A DNA stretch of 41,014 nucleotides from CAZOKH01 sp964580315 (GTDB taxonomy: Bacteria > Chloroflexota > Anaerolineae > Anaerolineales > Anaerolineaceae): NCBI GenBank assembly GCA_964580315.1, contig CAZOKH010000026.1, positions 1 to 41,014 on the forward strand. Direction: 5' to 3'. The position numbers and the translations under genes are program-made. The notes below the pieces were generated by a model that saw only the letters and a list, made by a program, of their open reading frames with translations, did not search any database and was not told the origin of the DNA. How positions within the stretch are numbered: the first letter of the stretch is position 1; each line of letters starts with the position of its first letter. This document shows positions 15,503 through 23,738 of this stretch, piece after piece.

Positions 15503-16468
15503 GTGAAACGTGTATTAATCAACAAACCCATTCATGAAGATGCAATCAAGCTGCTTACCTCGGAAGTTGAAGTGCTTACCCCATTTCAGGCTTCCACTCA
15601 AGAGATTCTCACAATGCTGCCGGATGTTCAAGGTGTGGTTTTGTGCGCAGGATTGAAGATGGATGCAGCCATTATTGCCAATGCAAGATCGTTGGAAGTG
15701 ATTGGCCGGCACGGCGCTGGACTGGATATTGTTGATGTGGATAGCGCGACAGCGAATGGCATCCCTGTGGTTTTTACCCCTTTGGGACCGACCGAATCGA
15801 CGGCGGAACATGCATTTCTGTTGATGATGGCTGTCGCGCGCAAGTTGACTTTTCTCGATCGATCATTAAGAGCTGGTGATTTTAACGTACGCGATCGAGT
15901 GGTGGGGACAGAACTCCAGGGGAAAAAAGTGGGTGTGGTTGGATTTGGCAACATTGGCATGCGCTTTGCCGATATGTGTAGAAGCGCGCTGCAAATGGAA
16001 ATCTTTGCTTACGATCCTTATCTTGACCCTGAAAAAATTAATCAATGGGGGGCAACCAGTCAGGCAAGCGTGGTTGAAATGGCAAAGCAGGTAGATTTCC
16101 TGTCTTTGCATATTCCAGCCACAACCGAAACACATCATCTGGTTGACGCGCACGTTTTGGAAGCGCTTGGGAAGAAGGGGTTCTTAATCAACTGTGCCCG
16201 CGGTCCAGTGGTAGATGAGAGAGCATTACTGTGTGCGCTTCAGCAAAACAAAATCGGGGGGGCTGCACTGGATGTTTTTGATCCCGAGCCACCGGCGGTG
16301 GATAATCCTCTTTTCAAATTGGATAATGTTGTCGTGACACCTCATCTGGCAAGTTTTACCGAAGAGGGACGCAGACGGATGGGTATGATGGTCGCAGAGG
16401 ATGTTATGCGCGTTTTGCGAGGAGAGGCCCCTCTTTATCTGGCAAATCCAGAAGTCCATACGAAGTAA
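15503..16468 (+). CDS. D-isomer-specific 2-hydroxyacid dehydrogenase (phosphoglycerate dehydrogenase-like)
   Basis: NAD(P)-dependent interconversion of a 2-oxoacid and a D-2-hydroxyacid in the cytoplasm. Rossmann motif GFGNIG sits in KKVGVVGFGNIGMRFADM. The catalytic triad can be placed: Arg in NCARGPVVDERAL, Glu in DVFDPEPP and His in VVTPHLASFTEEG. HGAGLDIVDVDSATANGIPV is the conserved segment before the NAD domain. The start is taken as GTG 15503 because AGAGGA precedes it by 8 bp; a TTG at 15467 has no such site. At 321 aa it lacks the C-terminal regulatory domains of long SerA. Followed 27 bp later by the aldolase gene, so it may reduce the oxoacid that the aldolase releases or consumes (inference). 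Confidence 0.9.
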   Translation: MKRVLINKPIHEDAIKLLTSEVEVLTPFQASTQEILTMLPDVQGVVLCAGLKMDAAIIANARSLEVIGRHGAGLDIVDVDSATANGIPVVFTPLGPTESTAEHAFLLMMAVARKLTFLDRSLRAGDFNVRDRVVGTELQGKKVGVVGFGNIGMRFADMCRSALQMEIFAYDPYLDPEKINQWGATSQASVVEMAKQVDFLSLHIPATTETHHLVDAHVLEALGKKGFLINCARGPVVDERALLCALQQNKIGGAALDVFDPEPPAVDNPLFKLDNVVVTPHLASFTEEGRRRMGMMVAEDVMRVLRGEAPLYLANPEVHTK

Positions 16469-16495
16469 TTATTAATTCCTCAAGGAGATGAATTC

Positions 16496-17278
16496 ATGAA
16501 ACCCAACCCCATACGCGAACGTTGTTTAAAAGGCGAAACAGTTTATGGAACAATGATCCAAGATGTGCGTACCACTGCGATTGGACAAATTATGGCTCAA
16601 GCCGGCGTGGACTTCCTGTTTTTTGACATGGAACACGGTCCATTTGATATTAGCGCGATTGCTGACATGGTAAAGGTCACGCGGTTGACTTCGGTAACTC
16701 CTTTTGTAAGGGTTCCCAATGATCAATATCACTTGATGGCGCGGGTTTTGGATGCCGGTGCGCGCGGAATTATGATTCCGCGAATTGAGACCCGTCAACA
16801 AGTGGAGGATATTGTTTCCAATACACATTATCCTCCCGTTGGTGTGCGCGGCTGCTCGGTGGATAAGGGACATAACGATTTCGAACCACAAAAAATGTGG
16901 GAATTCACTGAACAGGCCAACCAGGAAAACATGATCATTTTGCAAATTGAACGAGCAAAAGCGATCGAAAATATTGACGACCTGCTTTCGGTTGAGGGTG
17001 TTGACGCAGCGATTTTGGGCCCCAATGACCTTGCGTTAAGTATGGGTGTGCACGAAAAAGACGAACTTGCCGCGCTTGAACCAGCCATTCAATCTGTGTT
17101 GGATTCAGCCAGGCGTCACAATATTCCCTGCGGCATTCATGTGGGCAATATTGATTGGCTAATCGAGTGGGCAAAACGCGGCATGCAACTGATCACATAT
17201 TCCAACGATATTGTATTCTTGCGAAACGGAGCCGCAACAGGGATTAAGAAAATAAAAGAAGGCATCAATCAGGCTTAA
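16496..17278 (+). CDS. HpcH/HpaI-family class II (pyruvate-type) aldolase
   Basis: Metal-dependent aldolase that cleaves a 2-oxo-4-hydroxyacid to pyruvate (or a similar oxoacid) and an aldehyde. The family core is clear: FLFFDMEHGPFDISA with the catalytic His, VRVPND with the conserved Arg, DAGARGIMIPRIET, then the metal-binding Glu in ILQIERAKAIENI and the Asp in ILGPNDLALSMG. The length of 260 aa is normal. The ribosome-binding site AAGGAGATG precedes the ATG. Its neighbours are a hydroxyacid dehydrogenase upstream and an aminohydrolase downstream, so it likely handles the carbon skeleton left by nitrogen removal. The specific aldehyde is not predictable. Confidence 0.92.
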   Translation: MKPNPIRERCLKGETVYGTMIQDVRTTAIGQIMAQAGVDFLFFDMEHGPFDISAIADMVKVTRLTSVTPFVRVPNDQYHLMARVLDAGARGIMIPRIETRQQVEDIVSNTHYPPVGVRGCSVDKGHNDFEPQKMWEFTEQANQENMIILQIERAKAIENIDDLLSVEGVDAAILGPNDLALSMGVHEKDELAALEPAIQSVLDSARRHNIPCGIHVGNIDWLIEWAKRGMQLITYSNDIVFLRNGAATGIKKIKEGINQA

Positions 17279-17314
17279 TTGTATTCAAAACCTCTAGCAG
17301 AAGGAGTACTACCA

Positions 17315-18667
17315 ATGGAAAAAATGCTTATCAAACACGCTCTCATTGTGACCATGGATTCGGAAGACCGAATTATCCGTGACGGCACAATTTATGTGGA
17401 AGACAATTTGATCAAAGAAATTGGCCCAGGTTCGGCTATTCCAGATAAACCCGGCGCAAAAGTGATCGATGCCAGTGGAAAAATAATCATACCCGGCATG
17501 ATCAGCTGTCACAATCATCTCTACAGCGCCGTGGTGCGCAGCATCCCATATTCTGGATTTGAATCTCCGGATTTCTCCTTTGTATCTTGGATGGACCGTT
17601 TCTGGTTGCCGCTGTTGGAAGATCGCGTGGATCAGAACATTATGTATGCTGGCACACGTGCCAATGTGGCTGATCATATTCGGAGTGGTATTACCTGCAC
17701 AACTGACACTGCTGAAGGATCATATGCTTTGCCTGGAGCATTGGATGCAGTTGATAAAGCATGTATGGAAACCGGAATCCGCGCGGTGTTATCGTTTGAA
17801 ACAACCGGAAGGATCAGTGAAGAAAATGCCGCCATGGGCTTGCAGGAAAATGTTAACCTGGTGAAAAAATGCCGCAGCCGCGATTACGATCGGATTTCAG
17901 CCCGGATTGGTGTCCATACAACTTATACCTGCCCAACCGAACTTTTGCAGGAAGTTCGCAAAACGGCTGATGAACTCGGTGTTGGTTATATGGCGCACCA
18001 CCTGGATGACCGCTGGCATCATTTTGACACCTGCCGCCGCTTTGGCAAACGTCCCACGCGCTATCTGGAAGATATTGGCTTTTTAAGCCCCAACCTGATT
18101 CTGTTCCACTGCAGTTATATTGATCAATGGCAGGATCCTGAAATTTTCAAACGCAACGATGTCAAGGTGGCGCACAATGCCGAATCCAATGCGATCTTCT
18201 CATTTTGGCCCGATATGATGCATTTGTTGGAAGCCGGTGTAACGATTGGCCTGGGAACAGATGGACAGACTTTCAACTATTTCGAAGTCATGCGCACCGC
18301 TCAAATGATTCATCGCATTAAGTATGAAAACCCTGAATTGTTCAAGGATGATCTGGTTTTGCGTATGGCCACGATTGAAGCGGCCAAAGTGCTTCAAATG
18401 CAAGATTCGATTGGATCATTGGAAGCCGGCAAAAAAGCTGACATTCTCATTTTGAATGATCGTTCAACCGTGCCGGTATTTGAAGTGAATGTCAAAAACT
18501 ACATTGTGAATACTTGTGAACGGGCAGACGTGAACACCGTGATCATTGATGGCGAAGTGATTTTGGAAAATGGGATTTTTATCAAGTTTGACGAGAAAGA
18601 AGTCCAGGAAAAATCAAAAGAAGAAGCGGTCAGGCTCTGGAAAGTTAATGATTGGCCTCTGCCATAA
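17315..18667 (+). CDS. Amidohydrolase, SsnA/AtzA-type aminohydrolase (deaminase) 1
   Basis: Metal-dependent aminohydrolase of the guanine deaminase/atrazine chlorohydrolase/SsnA branch, expected to remove an amino group from an N-heterocycle. The metal site shows HNH in SCHNHLYSAVVRS, a His in YMAHHLDD, a later His region (FHCSYIDQW, VAHNAESNA) and the Asp of IGLGTDGQTFN. The C-terminal composite beta domain ADILILNDRSTVPV is intact. The start is ATG 17315 (450 aa), which follows AAGGAGTACT; the longer frame from 17279 only adds residues from the intergenic region. It sits directly upstream of the BMP-type transporter. The paralogue at 26946-28361 has a different active-site environment, so the two probably act on different substrates. 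Confidence 0.88.
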   Translation: MEKMLIKHALIVTMDSEDRIIRDGTIYVEDNLIKEIGPGSAIPDKPGAKVIDASGKIIIPGMISCHNHLYSAVVRSIPYSGFESPDFSFVSWMDRFWLPLLEDRVDQNIMYAGTRANVADHIRSGITCTTDTAEGSYALPGALDAVDKACMETGIRAVLSFETTGRISEENAAMGLQENVNLVKKCRSRDYDRISARIGVHTTYTCPTELLQEVRKTADELGVGYMAHHLDDRWHHFDTCRRFGKRPTRYLEDIGFLSPNLILFHCSYIDQWQDPEIFKRNDVKVAHNAESNAIFSFWPDMMHLLEAGVTIGLGTDGQTFNYFEVMRTAQMIHRIKYENPELFKDDLVLRMATIEAAKVLQMQDSIGSLEAGKKADILILNDRSTVPVFEVNVKNYIVNTCERADVNTVIIDGEVILENGIFIKFDEKEVQEKSKEEAVRLWKVNDWPLP

Positions 18668-18811
18668 TTTTTTATGGTCGAGATGTAATCAACACATCCT
18701 AAATTAGAAAGGAGGCCGGGAGTTCTGAAGCGAAGACAAAAGTAGTTTGTTTTGAAGACAAAAAGCTGGAAAACGTGCGTCTCAATGGTAATTCAATTCG
18801 GAGGAAAAAAG

Positions 18812-19951
18812 ATGAAACGGCTGTACATGTTGTTGACTGTCCTGATTATATTAGTGCTAAGCATGAGTGCTTGTGCACCAGCGACACCTGCCGCTCCGGC
18901 AGAAGAAGCTGCTCCGGCGGAAGAAGCTGCCCCTGCAGAAGAAGCCGCTCCGGCGGAGGAAGCTGCCCCGGCAGAAGAGGCTGCTCCTGCTGAAGAAGCT
19001 GCTCCAGCAGAGCCAGCAGAAATGCCAAAGATTGTTCTTGTGCCGGCTGGCCGGGTGGGAACGGAAGGTTTCATGTTCCTTGCCGGTCAAGGATACAAGA
19101 AAGCCGCAGCAGATTTTGGCTTTGAAGAGAGTATTCTTGAGAGCGAAGTGGCTGAAGAATGGGAACGCAACGTACGCACGGCTGCCCAGGATGGAGCAGA
19201 TCTAATCGTTGGCGTTGGCTCGACCATGCAGGATGCAGTGGCAAATGTGGCCCCCGATTTCCCGGATACTGAATTTGCCCTGGTTGATTCTTATACCGGC
19301 GGAGACAATGTGGTTGGTTTGATTTCGCAGGAACAGGAAGGCACTTTCCTGGCGGGGGCTTTGGCTGCCATGATGACCACCCATACTGAATTGGAAGGAA
19401 TGAATGAAGGCAAGGTAATTGGCTTTGTCGGCGGTATGGATATCCCGGTCATTCATCGCTTCCTGGGTGGTTTACAACAGGGTGCTGCCTATATTGATCC
19501 CGAAGTCAAAATTGAAGTGGCTTATGTTGGCTCCTTCCGTGATCCGGCCAAAGCCAAAGAGTTAGCACTGGCAATGATTGAGAACCAGGGTGTTGACATT
19601 GTCTATTCTGTGGCCAGTTCATTCGGTGATGCCGGTACTTTTGAAGCCGTCAAAGAAAAAGGCGTTTATGGAATTGGCAGCGACGTGGATTGGGACTCCC
19701 AGGTGCCAGGAAGTATTCTTACATCCGTTCTAAAGCATACCGATAAAGCCGTCTATGATGCCATTGACCGTTACATTAAGGGAGAATTTGCAGCAGGCGA
19801 ATTTTCCTACGGCGTTGCTGACGGTGTAATGGATATCACTGACATGTCAGTTATGGGCGACAAGATCCCGGCTGATGTTCGAGAAAAATTGGATGAGATC
19901 AAAGCCAAAATCACCAGTGGTGAAATTAAAGTCGAGCGTCCAGCCAATTAA
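18812..19951 (+). CDS. BMP-family (PnrA-like) substrate-binding lipoprotein
   Basis: Binding protein of a nucleoside-type ABC importer; characterised family members bind purine or other nucleosides. The signal peptide MKRLYMLLTVLIILVLSMS ends in a lipobox MSAC, and the Cys is followed by a linker of six PAEEAA hexapeptides. The mature domain shows BMP features: GFMFLAGQGYKKAAADFG, DGADLIVGVGSTMQDAVANV, VGLISQEQEGTFLAGALAA, GKVIGFVGGMDIPVIHRFLGG and GIGSDVDWDSQVPGSILTSV. I placed the start at ATG 18812, preceded by GGAGG, rather than at 18752. The 379-aa length includes the linker. ATPase and two permeases follow after an attenuator-like hairpin. An unused GGAGG at 18711-18715 lies in the leader. 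Confidence 0.93.
   Translation: MKRLYMLLTVLIILVLSMSACAPATPAAPAEEAAPAEEAAPAEEAAPAEEAAPAEEAAPAEEAAPAEPAEMPKIVLVPAGRVGTEGFMFLAGQGYKKAAADFGFEESILESEVAEEWERNVRTAAQDGADLIVGVGSTMQDAVANVAPDFPDTEFALVDSYTGGDNVVGLISQEQEGTFLAGALAAMMTTHTELEGMNEGKVIGFVGGMDIPVIHRFLGGLQQGAAYIDPEVKIEVAYVGSFRDPAKAKELALAMIENQGVDIVYSVASSFGDAGTFEAVKEKGVYGIGSDVDWDSQVPGSILTSVLKHTDKAVYDAIDRYIKGEFAAGEFSYGVADGVMDITDMSVMGDKIPADVREKLDEIKAKITSGEIKVERPAN
18896..19003 (+). repeat. Six 18-bp tandem repeats encoding PAEEAA linker
   Basis: Six in-frame copies of an 18-bp unit of the form CCGGCAGAAGAAGCTGCT, each encoding Pro-Ala-Glu-Glu-Ala-Ala, with mostly third-base differences between copies. A seventh degenerate copy encodes PAEPAE. This is the flexible tether between the lipid anchor and the binding domain. 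Such repeats can change copy number by slippage. Confidence 0.92.
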
Positions 19952-20014
19952 AAATTGCCTCTCTGCAAATATCTGGTGCTGATTGTAATTTCACACCAAA
20001 GTGCGATAGTCGCC

Positions 20015-20050
20015 GGGGGGACTGATTTATTTCAGATCCCCCCACTTTTT
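20015..20050 (+). terminator. Attenuator/terminator between binding protein and ATPase genes
   Basis: GGGGGGA-CTGA, short loop, TCAG-AT-CCCCCC forms a strong imperfect stem (20015-20043) followed by ACTTTTT. It lies in the 171-bp gap between the binding-protein gene and its ATPase gene. Partial read-through would give more binding protein than membrane components. Confidence 0.8.
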
Positions 20051-20122
20051 CAAATGCAGGCATCAAAACCAAATAAATTTTAACAATCACGAATTAAGTC
20101 TTTCATAGGATGGTGATTAGAA

Positions 20123-21649
20123 ATGACCGAAGCGATTGCTGTAAAAGAGATCACCAAACGTTTTCCCGGTGTACTGGCAAATGACAGGGTTTCTTTTTCG
20201 GTGCAGCAGGGAGAGATCCGCGCCATTGTCGGTGAAAATGGTGCGGGCAAAACGACATTGATGAATATGTTATATGGTCTCTATCATCCTGATTCTGGTC
20301 AAATTTTCATCAAAGGCAAAGAAGTCAAAATCCAGAATACAAACACAGCCATACAAATGGGAATTGGCATGGTGCATCAGCATTTTAAAGTTGTTCCTTC
20401 CTTTACCCTGGCGCAAAATATTGTGTTGGGAATAGAACCAAGAACTGGCATATTAATTAATGAAGAAAAACTAATCAAATCGGTGCAAGAGATTTCTGAA
20501 AAGTATGGACTTTCCGTGGATGTCAACAAACTAGCTCAAGATGCATCTGTAGGAGAACAACAACGGGCAGAAATCTTAAAGGCGCTTTACCGTGGTGCTG
20601 ATATTCTCATTTTGGATGAGCCCACGGCTGTTTTGACAGATATGGAAACAGAAGATTTGTTTGTGATGCTGCGAGGTTTGGCGAAAAGCGGAAAAACAAT
20701 TTTATTCATCAGCCATAAACTGCGTGAAGTTATAGCCATATCTGACTATACAACGGTCATGCGTCAGGGAAAGGTAGTTGGCTCGGTAAAAACATCTGAA
20801 ACCGATATTTGCAAATTGGCTGAAATGATGGTGGGGCGAGAAACCGTTGAGGGGCGCATGCGAAATACCCCCACCAAAGTTGGTGATGTTGTCCTGGAAT
20901 TGAAAAAAATTAACGTTCTCGATTCGAGAGATATCCTAACCGTACGCGATGTTGATTTAAAACTGCACAGTGGTGAGGTGCTGGGTGTCGCAGGGGTTGA
21001 TGGGAACGGCCAGGAGGAACTGATCGAAGCGATCATGGGACTACGTCCTATTGTCAGTGGCGAAATCTTGGTCAATGGTGTAAATATCGCGTCCAGCACG
21101 AACCGCCAAATACGAGAATCTGGAGTTGCTTACATCCCATCTGACCGAAATCGAGCCGGGGTGGCTGTTGAAGCAAATGTTTGGGAAAATTTGATTGCTG
21201 GAGAATATTATCAATCAGCATTTTCTGGTTTCCTAAACTTGGATACACAGAAAATTTTTAATAACGCATTCAATCTCATAGAACGTTTCCAGATTTCAAC
21301 TCCGGGAATTAAAACCCAGACAGGAAATCTATCTGGTGGAAATGTTCAACGTTTGATTGTGGGACGAGAATTGGGTTCGAATAAAGCATCGGTTGTGATT
21401 GCCTCTCAGCCCACTCGTGGAATTGATATCGCCGGCACGGAAGCAATTCGAAAAACATTGCTGGAATATGCTGATCGTGGAGCTGGAGTCTTATTAATCT
21501 CGGCAGATCTGGACGAAATTCTTGCATTGAGCGACCGGGTTGTTGTGTTGTATCGAGGAAAACACCTGGATGCTGGACAAGTAAATGATGATATTCGTAT
21601 CCAAGTAGGACATTTGATGGCTGGAGGCGAAGGAGCATGCCCGGTATAA
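20123..21649 (+). CDS. ABC transporter ATPase with two nucleotide-binding domains (NupO/YufO type)
   Basis: Powers the BMP-dependent importer. One chain holds two ABC domains, as in ribose and nucleoside importers. Domain 1 (about residues 1-245) has Walker A GENGAGKTT, a signature in the variant form SVGEQQRAEILKALYRGA, and Walker B ILILDEPTAVLT. Domain 2 (about 250-508) has a degenerate Walker A region GVDGNGQEELIEAIMG, signature LSGGNVQRLIVGREL and VVIASQPTRGIDI. This asymmetry is normal for the family. The 508-aa length is standard. The ATG has a moderate ribosome-binding site (AGGATGGTGA). It overlaps the next gene by 13 bp. Confidence 0.95.
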   Translation: MTEAIAVKEITKRFPGVLANDRVSFSVQQGEIRAIVGENGAGKTTLMNMLYGLYHPDSGQIFIKGKEVKIQNTNTAIQMGIGMVHQHFKVVPSFTLAQNIVLGIEPRTGILINEEKLIKSVQEISEKYGLSVDVNKLAQDASVGEQQRAEILKALYRGADILILDEPTAVLTDMETEDLFVMLRGLAKSGKTILFISHKLREVIAISDYTTVMRQGKVVGSVKTSETDICKLAEMMVGRETVEGRMRNTPTKVGDVVLELKKINVLDSRDILTVRDVDLKLHSGEVLGVAGVDGNGQEELIEAIMGLRPIVSGEILVNGVNIASSTNRQIRESGVAYIPSDRNRAGVAVEANVWENLIAGEYYQSAFSGFLNLDTQKIFNNAFNLIERFQISTPGIKTQTGNLSGGNVQRLIVGRELGSNKASVVIASQPTRGIDIAGTEAIRKTLLEYADRGAGVLLISADLDEILALSDRVVVLYRGKHLDAGQVNDDIRIQVGHLMAGGEGACPV

Positions 21650-22746
21650 AGAACAACATTGACAGTACTCCTTTTAAAAATCGTGTGAAGGTAATTTTGT
21701 CAGAAACGATCACCCAGGTTGCCAATTACACGATCATTTTGGTTCTTTCACTACTGGTAGGCGCATTGGTTATCTACCTGACAGGAAAAGATCCAATTAC
21801 TTCTTATCAGGCATTATGGAAAGGGGCGTTCGGAAACTGGTACAAAGTAACGGATACGTTGGATCGAGCGACCATATTAATCTTTAGTGGTCTGGCTGCC
21901 GCGGTTGCATTTCGTACCAGTATTTTCAACCTTGGTTTGGAAGGGCAACTCTACATTGGCGCTTTTGCCGCAGCCCTGGTTGGATTCAGTGTTAAAGGAC
22001 TTCCTCGCGGCATCCATATTCCATTATGTTTCCTTGCCGGTGCTGTGGCGGGCGGGTTGTGGTCTCTCCCCCCAATCCTATTTAAGTTGAAGTGGAAAGT
22101 GCCGGTTATGGTGCCGACTTTAATGTTGAATTACCTGGGTATTCTCTTTACCTCTTACCTGATTGCATTTCCATTCAAAGATCCAACCGCGCCCATGGCG
22201 GGATCACCGGTTTTGGAAGCCTCTGCCAGACTCCCCAAAATTTTACAGGGACATACCATAAATATTGGTTTCCCCCTGGCGTTGCTGGCAGTGTTTCTGG
22301 TTTACTGGTTTCTCTTTCGCACAAAGGTTGGCTATGAATTACGCATGGTGGGATTTAACTCCAGTTTTGCCGCCTCAACCGGTTTGCCAGTCAATCGCAG
22401 TTCGCTGTTGGCAATGACATTAAGCGGCGCACTGGTGGGGTTGGGTGGTTCCATTGTTGTGATGGGATTCTTTGGCAGGTTTTTGGGAGGGTTTTCCAGT
22501 GGATATGGTTGGGATGGGATGATGATTTCACTTCTGGCCCAAAATCATCCTCTGGGTGTGCTTCCTGCTTCCATTTTTTATGCAGCGCTTGCAAATGGTG
22601 CATTAACCATGCAGTCTGCGACCGGGGTTCCTCAGACGGTGGTGGTAATGGTTAAAGGTACCATCATGTTCTTTGTAACCGTTCAAATCTTTTCTTCGGC
22701 TATTCGTGGGAGATTCCAAAAATGGACTTCGACCTTAGCAAAATAA
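21637..22746 (+). CDS. BPD-transp-2 family permease of the nucleoside-type importer (first)
   Basis: Membrane subunit of the BMP-dependent importer, of the kind found in B. subtilis NupP. Around 8-10 hydrophobic segments occur over 369 aa, for example YTIILVLSLLVGALVIYLTG near the N-terminus. The family segment FRTSIFNLGLEGQLYIGAFAAA is clear, as is the VPVMVPTLMLNYLG region. A SGALVGLGGSIVVMGFFGRF and GWDGMMISLLAQNHPLGVLPA pair matches the conserved C-terminal loops. It overlaps the ATPase gene by 13 bp and the second permease gene by 25 bp, so all three are translationally coupled. Confidence 0.94.
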   Translation: MPGIKNNIDSTPFKNRVKVILSETITQVANYTIILVLSLLVGALVIYLTGKDPITSYQALWKGAFGNWYKVTDTLDRATILIFSGLAAAVAFRTSIFNLGLEGQLYIGAFAAALVGFSVKGLPRGIHIPLCFLAGAVAGGLWSLPPILFKLKWKVPVMVPTLMLNYLGILFTSYLIAFPFKDPTAPMAGSPVLEASARLPKILQGHTINIGFPLALLAVFLVYWFLFRTKVGYELRMVGFNSSFAASTGLPVNRSSLLAMTLSGALVGLGGSIVVMGFFGRFLGGFSSGYGWDGMMISLLAQNHPLGVLPASIFYAALANGALTMQSATGVPQTVVVMVKGTIMFFVTVQIFSSAIRGRFQKWTSTLAK

Positions 22747-23681
22747 TTACGCTTTCATTATTTGCAGCAACATTGCGGATGACAACGCCCATATTGTTTG
22801 CCACACTTGGCGGTATTTTTTCATCGCACACGGGAATCTTCCATGTGGGATTGGAGGGGTTGATGGATATCGCCGCTTTTTTTGCGGTTGTGGGCAGCGT
22901 ACAAACGGGCAGTCCGTGGGGAGGGCTATTGTATGCCATTGTTGCCTGCCTGGTGGCCAGCCTGGTTTTTGCGTTTGTGCATTTGGAATTGAAAGCCAAT
23001 GAAATTATTGTTGGGTTGGCATTGAATATCTTCGCGACTGGAATGACCAATTTTTTGCTGGTGGCGGTATTAGGCTCCACAGGTTATTATCAGTCCCCAT
23101 TAATAAAAGGGTTTTCGACCGTAGACATTCCCATTATTAAAAATATCCCGATACTGAGTGAATTGTTTAGTGGTCATTTCCCGCTGGTCTATATTTCCTT
23201 TTTATTTGTATTGTTGGTTTATCTGTTTCTGTACCGGACGCCGCTGGGTTTTCATTTACGCGCTGTGGGAGAAAAAGTGGCTGCTGCAGAGTCGGTGGGG
23301 ATTAGCCCCAAGAAAATTAAATATCTGGGACTGATGATTTGCGGCGTTTTGTGTGCCATGGGTGGAACTTTTCTCTCGCTATCTTACCTGAATCTTTTCT
23401 CGGAAGGTATTACGGCTGGAAGAGGCTGGGTGGCGCTGGCCGCCATCAATTTTGGTGAAATGAAGCCCTTACGCAGTTTGATTGCCTGTTTGATATTTGG
23501 CTTCGCCGATGCTCTGGCTTTGAGGTTGCAGCAATTTGGTTTGCCCTCACAAATTGTTCTTATGTTGCCTTATGCCTCTACCCTGATTGTTTTAATAGCA
23601 TCTGCCATTCAATATGAAGCTAAAAAATCCAGTGTTAAAAAGCAAAAAAGTCTTTCCGAGTCGGCAAAGATTAGCGCTTAA
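22722..23681 (+). CDS. BPD-transp-2 family permease of the nucleoside-type importer (second)
   Basis: Second membrane subunit, of NupQ type. The 319 residues contain about 8 hydrophobic segments. Family signatures are LGGIFSSHTGIFHVGLEGLM near residue 30 and GLALNIFATGMTNFLL, then the cytoplasmic loop FHLRAVGEKVAAAESVGIS and GRGWVALAAINFGEMKPLRS. A charged Lys/Ser-rich tail follows the last segment. It starts inside the preceding permease gene (25-bp overlap). The transporter therefore has the full set: lipoprotein, double ATPase and two permeases. Confidence 0.94.
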   Translation: MDFDLSKIITLSLFAATLRMTTPILFATLGGIFSSHTGIFHVGLEGLMDIAAFFAVVGSVQTGSPWGGLLYAIVACLVASLVFAFVHLELKANEIIVGLALNIFATGMTNFLLVAVLGSTGYYQSPLIKGFSTVDIPIIKNIPILSELFSGHFPLVYISFLFVLLVYLFLYRTPLGFHLRAVGEKVAAAESVGISPKKIKYLGLMICGVLCAMGGTFLSLSYLNLFSEGITAGRGWVALAAINFGEMKPLRSLIACLIFGFADALALRLQQFGLPSQIVLMLPYASTLIVLIASAIQYEAKKSSVKKQKSLSESAKISA

Positions 23682-23738
23682 AGGATTATTGTTTGACAGG
23701 ACTGAATGACCAGACCCTTGCAAAGAGGAGATGACCTG

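Noticed and set aside
18720..18732. A further GTGTTC-N-GAACAC-like site before the BMP gene (GAGTTCTGAAGCG)
   Set aside because: Only the central TTCTGAA and two more bases match (9 of 13), and there is no promoter placed as at the two accepted sites.
18896..19003. Tandem repeats as a possible CRISPR-like array
   Set aside because: The units are contiguous, in-frame 18-mers without spacers, and encode a lipoprotein linker.
18793..19205. Several repeat-rich reading frames on both strands over the PAEEAA repeats
   Set aside because: These are shadows created by the tandem 18-bp repeats of the BMP lipoprotein linker.
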